From Bondarzewia mesenterica (taxonomy: Eukaryota > Basidiomycota > Agaricomycetes > Russulales > Bondarzewiaceae): a stretch of DNA of 10,784 bases. Location: assembly GCA_004802705.1 (NCBI GenBank), contig SGPL01000616.1, forward strand, positions 7,702 through 18,485, given 5' to 3'. A program made the translations under genes and the position numbers. Of this stretch, positions 1 to 8,000 are shown one piece after another. Below the pieces are notes generated by a model. The model saw nothing but the letters and a program-made list of their open reading frames with translations, was not told the origin of the DNA and made no database searches. The first letter of the stretch is position 1, and every line of letters starts with the position of its first letter.

Positions 1-160
1 AGNGNNNNGTCGGATNGANATGTTCGGCATGCGNTATGTTCNGGATGCGGNATNCGGTTTTNNGAANCNGAGANGNGGAACAGATGAGATGTNCGCAGCA
101 AGGGGAAGTCCGACGNTGGTGCAGGCACGACATGGAAGTCGAATAGGAGAACGGACTTAC
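1..160. other. low-quality contig end, probably intron or 3' part of PIH1
   Basis: Scattered single ambiguous bases fill this stretch, which is typical of the end of a read or contig. On the minus strand it begins with GTAAGT at 160-155, a good splice donor directly after the last recognisable PIH1 codon, so this is probably a PIH1 intron. A following exon carrying the rest of the CS-like domain would be expected, but I cannot place an acceptor because the candidate positions are ambiguous. No other feature can be supported. Confidence 0.5.
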
Positions 161-1903
161 GAGTTTGGGCACGTNAATCGTGAAGCGGATGTGGGCGGCG
201 TCGAGCGCCCATGTCCACGAGGGCGCTTNGAGCGCGCCTGGGACGTGGCGTGCGGTGTGCTTGGCGCTGTTTTCCGCGCCCGTCGAGTTTTTGAGGATCC
301 CCTTTCTCGGCGCGGGTGCGGAGGTGGGTGTGGGTGCGGAGAGTTCTTCGATAAGCTTTTTTGGGGACGGGGAGGTGGATGCTGGGGAATGATGTAGAGG
401 GTGCGAAGGAGGGAACAGCGCGGCGGGGACGGTGGCGGTTCGGGGCTGGAGCGGACCTTTAGAGGCTATGTTGGGTGACCCGAGCGAGCGGGAGAGGAGG
501 AGGGAGGATTGGGCTTCGATGCGCTGCAGAGCGAGTTCTGTGATCGAGCGAGGAAGGGAAGGGGGTTAAATGAATGAGAGATCAGTGCGGGTGAGCTTCG
601 GAGTGCGGCGGGTCCAATGGAACAAGAAGGGGGTGTGGGGGCGTGGTGTGGATATGTCGGAAGCTCGGCAAGGCAGTACATACGATATGGAGCAAGCGTC
701 GAGGCGAAGAAGGGGCGATTGAGAGGATGGGGAGTGGGACCTACCGGTGAGGAAGGTTTTGAATGCTGGATCCTTGAGCGTTCGAGATTTGAGGGAGGAG
801 TTAAAAATGCAATCGAAAACGAGGGCGGCTTTGCCGGCTACGAGAGAGGAGAGCGAAAACTGGTATGTGAGTTTACAGTTCAAGTGCAATGGGAAGGCGG
901 CGATTGCAAGCGAAACGAGAGAACGGCAGTGCCTTCGCAATACAATGGAGGGTATGCAGACCCGCAATGGTACGCGGCAGATGCCCCGCGCGAAGGGAAA
1001 AGATGGTCTGTTTGAATCCAGGCATTGGCTTGTGACGTGCACGAGGGGACCATGCATCAGTCAGTCGATGCCATCTTTGGCCCTATCAGAAAGTTGCGAA
1101 GCTACCGCCAGAAAGAAATGCTGCTCTTGGGATAGCTCAGTTCCGAACGAATACGAACAGAATCTGGGAAGTCCCAGCGTCTCGTCCAGACGAGATAGGA
1201 GATGGCGATATTTTACGCCGCACATCTCCGGAAGACCACACACGAGCCCGCCAACAACTGCGACCTATCAAAGCAGGAACAGCCTCAGGCTGATTTAACT
1301 GCTTATCGAGGTTGACTTGGTTGACTCCCCTGATGTTTCGTCAAGGCCAACCCAGGGCCAACCATGCATTATATGGATGTCAGACCGAGAAACGCCGAGA
1401 TGGGAAGCGCATAACCAACTTGAGAACAACAATCAAAACGCGGGAATAGCATCTATATGCGCGTTTGTTAAGGGCGGATGTGTAGCTCGATGCCATTAGA
1501 TGCGTTGGTTACCGATCGTGCGAAGGGAATGATGATTTGTAACGGCGTAGGCGTCGGTGTAGAGACGATAGAGCTCACATTTGTCCCTGTCTTCCCTCCC
1601 ATCGGATACGATGACGGGAACAAACCAGCCGTCGGTATTGAGCTCATCCACATCTTGTCCCAGCATGGCCCGTTGTATGGCATCTTCTGAGCCTTCTGGA
1701 GGCGGTGGAACGTTTTTGTCCCATGCTATGTTGACGAATACTTTGAAGCCCTTTGGAATTGGAATAGACCTGCGGGATGGCGCGTCTAAGGAGTCTTTTG
1801 ACGAGCTTGAACTTGAGACGTTAAAAACTCCGGGCTGTAGGGAGGTTGACTTGATACAAAATGCCGGAGAGGGCGACAAGCGGACGGTGAGCGTGGAGGA
1901 CAT
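161..1903 (-). CDS. PIH1: PIH1 domain protein (R2TP/Hsp90 co-chaperone subunit), 3' partial
   Basis: PIH1 proteins join Rvb1, Rvb2 and Tah1 in the R2TP complex, which works with Hsp90 to assemble box C/D snoRNPs, PIKK kinases and RNA polymerase II. Three exons are read on the minus strand: 1903-1579, 837-745 and 537-161. Both introns are phase 1 (GTGAGC...GTAG and GTAGGT...ACAG). The joined frame gives 265 codons before the window edge. The N-terminal PIH1 domain covers roughly residues 48-177. Its hallmark stretches are KGFKVFVNIAWDKNVPPPPE (51-70), a segment spanning the first junction that reads RDKSGKAALVFDCIFN, and DPAFKTFLTELALQRIEAQ across the second junction. A low-complexity Pro/Ser/Ala linker follows. 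From about residue 244 comes the start of a C-terminal CS-like domain (PSWTWAL ... VPKL). I chose the ATG at 1903 because the residues after it (SPSPAFCIKSTSLQP) look like a fungal PIH1 start; an in-frame ATG at 1957 would add 18 residues. Ambiguous bases at 229 and 175 affect two codons, and the one at 229 could be a sense codon or a stop. The gene is divergent from ARO4. Confidence 0.87.
838..1578 (-). other. 741-nt intron 1 of PIH1
   Basis: The donor GTGAGC (1578-1573) and acceptor CTCGTAG (ending at 838) join the two halves of the PIH1 domain in phase 1, giving a Ser codon and a contiguous domain. This is about ten times the usual intron length in the neighbouring genes. It holds short open frames on both strands, none of which resembles a known protein. 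It also holds a tandem 9-bp repeat (1310-1327) and a pair of GGCCAACC repeats (1345-1352, 1356-1363). I found no terminal inverted repeats, tRNA or convincing snoRNA boxes. Confidence 0.7.
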
Positions 1904-1930
1904 GTCGAGGGAGAGAGGAAAGTGGTGATG

Positions 1931-1950
1931 CACGTGGGAGCAAGCACGTG
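1931..1950. promoter_or_regulatory. paired CACGTG E-boxes near the PIH1 start
   Basis: Two perfect CACGTG hexamers lie at 1931-1936 and 1945-1950, with their centres 14 bp apart. CACGTG is the site bound by fungal bHLH factors of the Cbf1/Pho4/SREBP kinds (established knowledge). They lie 28 to 47 bp upstream of the PIH1 ATG, so they may be within its 5' UTR. Function is an inference from sequence alone. Confidence 0.4.
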
Positions 1951-2075
1951 CACGCATATTGAATCGATCATCGGACGAATTAGTTTCTTGAGATTTTTGG
2001 ATGCCGTATGGGGAAAGCGCAACTTGCTACGCGACACAACCAGTAAATCAAACAACAGCAGCCACCACAGCTCAG

Positions 2076-2080
2076 CCAAT
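2076..2080 (+). promoter_or_regulatory. CCAAT box upstream of ARO4
   Basis: A CCAAT pentamer in the plus orientation lies 56 bp upstream of the TATA box and 171 bp upstream of the ARO4 ATG. This is a usual place for binding by the HAP/CBF complex. It is short enough to occur by chance. Confidence 0.4.
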
Positions 2081-2135
2081 CTTCGAAAGATTTCAAGCTT
2101 GCGACATGGCCGGAACTCCAGCTAAAAGTCCCCTC

Positions 2136-2142
2136 TATAAAT
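2136..2142 (+). promoter_or_regulatory. TATA box of ARO4
   Basis: TATAAAT lies 109 bp upstream of the ARO4 start codon and is followed about 20 bp later by a long C/T-rich tract that is a natural transcription start region. Spacing and context fit a fungal core promoter. Confidence 0.6.
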
Positions 2143-2250
2143 TCAGACGTGAGTACACGACACCTTGCTTTTCCCAACTCCTCCCTTCTCTCACTTTTCC
2201 CTCTTTCCCTGACCAATTTTCTCATAGAGGTCTCTTCCACCGACATCGAC

Positions 2251-3891
<1,641 letters not shown>

Positions 3892-5099
3892 TCTGACGCA
3901 TGTGCTCAGTCGCTCTGGTTTCTTGTTCCAGCATGCTCTCTTCTCGTGTTCTTCTCGTCCAGCACTTCACCATCCGCCTTTACTGCTATTTATCAACTGG
4001 AAAATGGCTGATCACCGCCCGCCGGAACCGGAACCCCGACCATGTGCTATATATGTATCACGCATAGATTCCTCGCTACAGTCTGTCCTTCGCAGATGGT
4101 CTACGTTAATTTGTCGTCCGTCCTTCTCTTGTTGTCTCGTTAAACATATCGCTCCCCACCGCAGCACTTTCCCACCGTATGTATCCCATTGTTTTCCCCT
4201 TCTGCCGTTCCGATAATCCCATTGCATGTCGTCGCGTTGTCGGCAAAACTGTGTATATACATACATTCTTCGTTACGAGTGCTCCTGGCACGCCGGTGAT
4301 AGTACCCGTACGCGGACAATCCAAGTTGTAGCTCAAAATTGGAACGTTGAAGTGTAAGTATATCTGTGCCAACCAGATGAGTGTGCCTTGCTGATCGACA
4401 TAAAAGATCTTCTAGCGAATTTTGAAGTTGATCGGTGATGTAAGTGTCACTGTCCGCTCTATAACGGATGCTAAGTAATGGATCCAGTTGTACCGGACAG
4501 CCTTGATGAACGCTCAGACATACAGAATTCATCGCCCACGCAGCCTGTGAAGAGCTCTCCGGTAAGACTGTGAAAAAGGTCAGTGTCTTGAGGTCAACTT
4601 GTTGAACTGTCGGCTTGGCCGTGGAGGACGCCGCTGACTTGTAGAGGCTGCTGGAGTCCCAAATAGGCGCTGGGGCCTTTTGAACAAGGGTCGATCAACG
4701 CTCAGCTTCAAGTTGAAGCCTTGACGCTCAGTGCATAAATAGGCTGCACCACGTACGAACTCATCGGAGACTTTGTTTCTGCAGGCAATAGAAGCATTAG
4801 ACCTGCCTATGACTTATCGTACAGACAGGACAAGCGGCTTAATCTCGTCGGACGCATGAAAGACCGGTCAATTTTGACATGAGACCGGTGCAAGTCCTAC
4901 ATACGCCTGTCAAAAGGACTCGCCGCGTGCATAAACATCAACGTATAACGTTTCCAGGTCCACAATGGTGCAGCTACAATGGGTGAAGAATGGATACATG
5001 GGCGGTTTTGCCAAACAAAACAGAGCAGATACAGATACAAGATGACTGAAAGCAAATCGAGCGCAGCGGAAATGAGTCACACAAAGAGATAGCCTGCCG
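3892..5099. other. convergent intergenic region, no gene recognised
   Basis: This stretch lies between the stop codons of ARO4 (plus) and APC1 (minus) and must hold both 3' UTRs. The longest open frame is on the minus strand (4140-4532, 130 codons), with no recognisable family or splice-supported extension. I looked for tRNA B-box sequences and spliceosomal RNA signatures and found none. It does contain several short repeats: ACGCTCAG at 4510, 4698 and 4724; a CTTCAAGTTGAAG palindrome at 4706-4718; CATAAATA at 4734-4741; and two AGACCGGT copies 21 bp apart at 4861 and 4882. I cannot assign any of these a function. Confidence 0.6.
4048..4057 (+). terminator. candidate 3'-end processing signal for ARO4
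   Basis: TATATATGTA, about 157 nt beyond the ARO4 stop, resembles the UA-rich efficiency elements of fungal polyadenylation sites. A similar UA-rich string, GTATATACATACA, follows at 4253-4265. There is no canonical AATAAA nearby, so this is a weak assignment. Confidence 0.2.
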
Positions 5100-8000
5100 T
5101 CATGAGTGCTTCCAAGCCCTCATCATCTCATTCAGTGACCGCATGGACCATCCTGAGCCCAGCGTAGTCGTCATCTGCGTCCCGGTCGTATGTAAAACTT
5201 CCCTGACCCCAATACCGAGCCCCACGGCATCGGACGTGCCATCTGGCGGCGGAACACTGAGACAATGCCCTTCTGCTTGTTGCGCAAGGTCCAGCATTAC
5301 AAAGAGCAACGTTGACACTGGTACATTGTTCCGCAGCAAATACCATGCCAGTCTTCGTGATGCTTCAAGTGAGGATGCATCGAACCCCATCACGGGATTG
5401 CCCCGTGCGTATTGACCCAGCATGCGGAGGAAGCTGGGATCCGTGCGAATGGTCTCTAGTTGCTGATCAAGAGCATACAGTACGCCAGAAAGCGTGCTGT
5501 CACGAATAAGGGGCGTCCGTCCATTACCCTCCAGGCGACCGCTGAACCGGCGGTCAAAGACCTTGTTGTAAAAGTCGGCGGCAAAGCGAAGGTCCTGTAG
5601 TCGCAGGTGGAAGTATCGCGAGGACGATGACATGGTGCGATATCGATAGAGCAGAATGTGGGACTGCAGCGTTTGCGGCTTATCCTGGAGAATGCTATCC
5701 AACAGGCTAGCATGACAATAAGTGTGGAATAGCCGCTCTTCCTCTGTCTCTCCATCCTCACGGCAAAAATGGTCGGCAAACGACAAGAAGAATGGGTCAT
5801 TGGAGAATGAAGAGATGAATTGGTTGAGATCGCTCGCAGGATGTGCTTTGGTGTCAGTCAGTCGTGGGAAGTCCAGTGTAGCAGCATCGCCAGTAGATGC
5901 GCCAGAGCGTACAAATAAGCTGCGACTGCCCTTGGGATCCTCCAGATAGCTGAGGAAAGCTGTCCTACGCTTGACATAAATGGTCTGACTAAGAAGCAGA
6001 GACTCTTTGTGTCGAGACAGATGCGCCAGGTCAAGATAGAATGGCCAGTATCTCGGAGTATCCACACGGATAGAAAGAAGTCGATCGAAGTCAGGAATCA
6101 AGGTCGGAGATATCAACTGGGCAACGCCAGTTTCCTTTTCCTCTTTCACCTTTATCTTCACAGGAAGATAGACAATTTCTTTTGTATCTACGTCGCGCGC
6201 GATCAGACACCGCGGCTCAACCGCGAGAACCCATAAATGACGCAGTGCCTGGAGATAAGACTTGTTGTCGGACGACAAGGGAACAAACCGAGGGAAGAAC
6301 GCGGCAATCATGCACGCAACAGCGGCGTCCGAGTTTCCGAGGGTGAAGCGGCCTCCTCCCAAAAAGAGCAGTCCAAGAGACATGTGCGTCGCCATGTGTG
6401 TACCATACCGCATCGCTTGGTTATACATACCATACGAGTATCTGAGCCTGCGGAGACAGTTGATTTCTCCAGTCCCTGCCATTACCATGTTAAGGGCAAT
6501 AGATATCAGATTCAGGCCATCTCGAATAGCATGGCGCTTGATCCGATGATCGAAGGCGGGTCCTACAAAGAAATGGAAATGAGTTAAAATAAGGCTCAAT
6601 AGAAGGATGTCCGACCATTGGTGTATGCCAGGCGACTGAACATGTCATAGTAGTTGATGAGTAAGATGTAGGGTTCTTCCCGAGCGGTGCCAGCGAACTT
6701 GAGAGCAATAGCGAAGCAGCAACCGGCGACAATGTTATAGAATGCCAGGTCGACAGCATCATCAACGGGCTTTCCCTCCTCTCGGCCTTCCACAGCCTTG
6801 GCGATAGACTTTGGCACCTGTGAAGTTAGCCACTCCTGTGTAGGAAGGATGCTATCCCACATGATCAAGGCCCTAGATAATGTCCGTAATAGCAGGAAGC
6901 TGGGAGGAATGCGATTCAGTGCGAGGACCGTGTCCGGTACAGTGAGCATGTCTGCGACTTCCTGACTTTCTGTCTTCAAGTACATCAATCCCAGAGCAAT
7001 AGTGGCAGCGGGTGATGTCAAATTGATATCAAAGGCAGGGCGTGCTCGTCCAGGACGCAGATGGGAGGGGGCTTCTCCGTGAATAAGAATCCGAAGTTCT
7101 GATACCAGAGCTTCGTCCGCTGGTATGATAGCCGTCGAACCCTTGCCAAGCATGACCATTCCAAAGGCGAGGGCCGCCGCCATGGTATACGCTTCACGAT
7201 GCTCATTGCTGAGGTCTGGCTGGTTAAGGTCGCCCCTACTGATTTGCTTGAGGCAAACTTCAGCCATGCGCCGGTGCTTTGTGCCCATGAAAAGCAAACC
7301 AATGCCAACAAGTCCGGCTGTTTGAGTAACCAACGGAACATTGAGGTCGATGCTAGGTGTCGGCAATAACGCGGGCGTATGTACGGCGAGCAATTTGGTG
7401 ACATGCCGGTTTCCGGTGCCAACGTTCGCTGCAGACAAACCTAGTAGGACACCTATCGAGGTAAGATCGTGCTTGGGAGTGAGATAGCCAAAGGTATGCC
7501 ACGTCAGCATTTCCTTCAGATGCCCAGTGAGACCAAGGCCATACAAGAACCCGGCATGCTCTGGAGTCAATTCTGACGGCTTGTTGAACTTGATCCAAGA
7601 GCTGTCAATCATTCCCGAAGACGGGGAAACACGCAAGGCAGCCGCGACGCCGTTGTGGAAGTCTCCCCAATTAAGACTCTCAGGAGGAATCTTGTACGGT
7701 TCAGGCGCAATGACAACATTTTGTGGCTGCAAGCGGATGGAGTATTCCATTTTTGGGATGGCATATGCCTCGCGGGTGACGGTGGGCACAGACCCAAACG
7801 TGAACATGGCTCTGCCCAAGGGCAACGCTAGCGTCCTCTCAGCAATTCTGAGGACTTGATTTTGCTGCTCCTTTGCTTGGTCGTGTTCACTGATAAAGGT
7901 GTTCAACTTCAGGCTTGATGTCGAACAGGTCATCAGCACTCACTTAAGTTCGGGGCGCTCAATCATTTTCACCACTGGGGCTTCGGATGATCGAAGCATG

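Larger units (their letters stand above)
1904..2250. promoter_or_regulatory. divergent promoter between PIH1 and ARO4
   Basis: Only 347 bp separate the two start codons, so both genes must take their core promoters from this stretch, and the 5' UTRs are inside it. The ARO4 side has a CCAAT box and a TATA box followed by a CT-rich tract (about 2160-2222), the usual fungal arrangement in which transcription starts in the pyrimidine run. The PIH1 side has no obvious TATA box, but it has two CACGTG boxes within 50 bp of its start codon. Confidence 0.7.

Noticed and set aside
1129..1142. tRNA-like 5' end (GGGATAGCTCAGTT)
   Set aside because: No matching anticodon arm or B box (GGTTCGANTCC) follows within tRNA distance, and no acceptor stem can be paired.
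1322..1327. TGACTC, the Gcn4/CpcA core site, upstream of ARO4
   Set aside because: It lies over 900 bp from the ARO4 start, inside a PIH1 intron. A six-base match at that distance is likely chance.
1529..1535. Box C-like ATGATGA suggesting an intronic C/D snoRNA
   Set aside because: It is on the strand opposite PIH1, and no box D with a terminal stem lies at a suitable distance.
2149..2227. Possible 5' UTR intron of ARO4 (GTGAGT ... CTGAC ... CATAG)
   Set aside because: The splice signals look good, but the donor lies only about 7 bp after the TATA box, before the likely transcription start in the CT-rich tract, so it is probably not transcribed.
3902..4216. 104-codon open frame on the plus strand just after ARO4
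   Set aside because: It lies in the probable ARO4 3' UTR, overlaps the candidate polyadenylation signal and shows no family features.
4335..4346. Twelve bases identical to part of U6 snRNA (AAAATTGGAACG)
   Set aside because: The ACAGAGA box and the rest of the U6 core do not follow, and the upstream hairpin does not fit. It is a chance match.
4140..4532. 130-codon open frame on the minus strand
   Set aside because: No recognisable domain, no promoter or splice support, and it lies in the expected 3' UTR or intergenic zone. Length alone is not enough.
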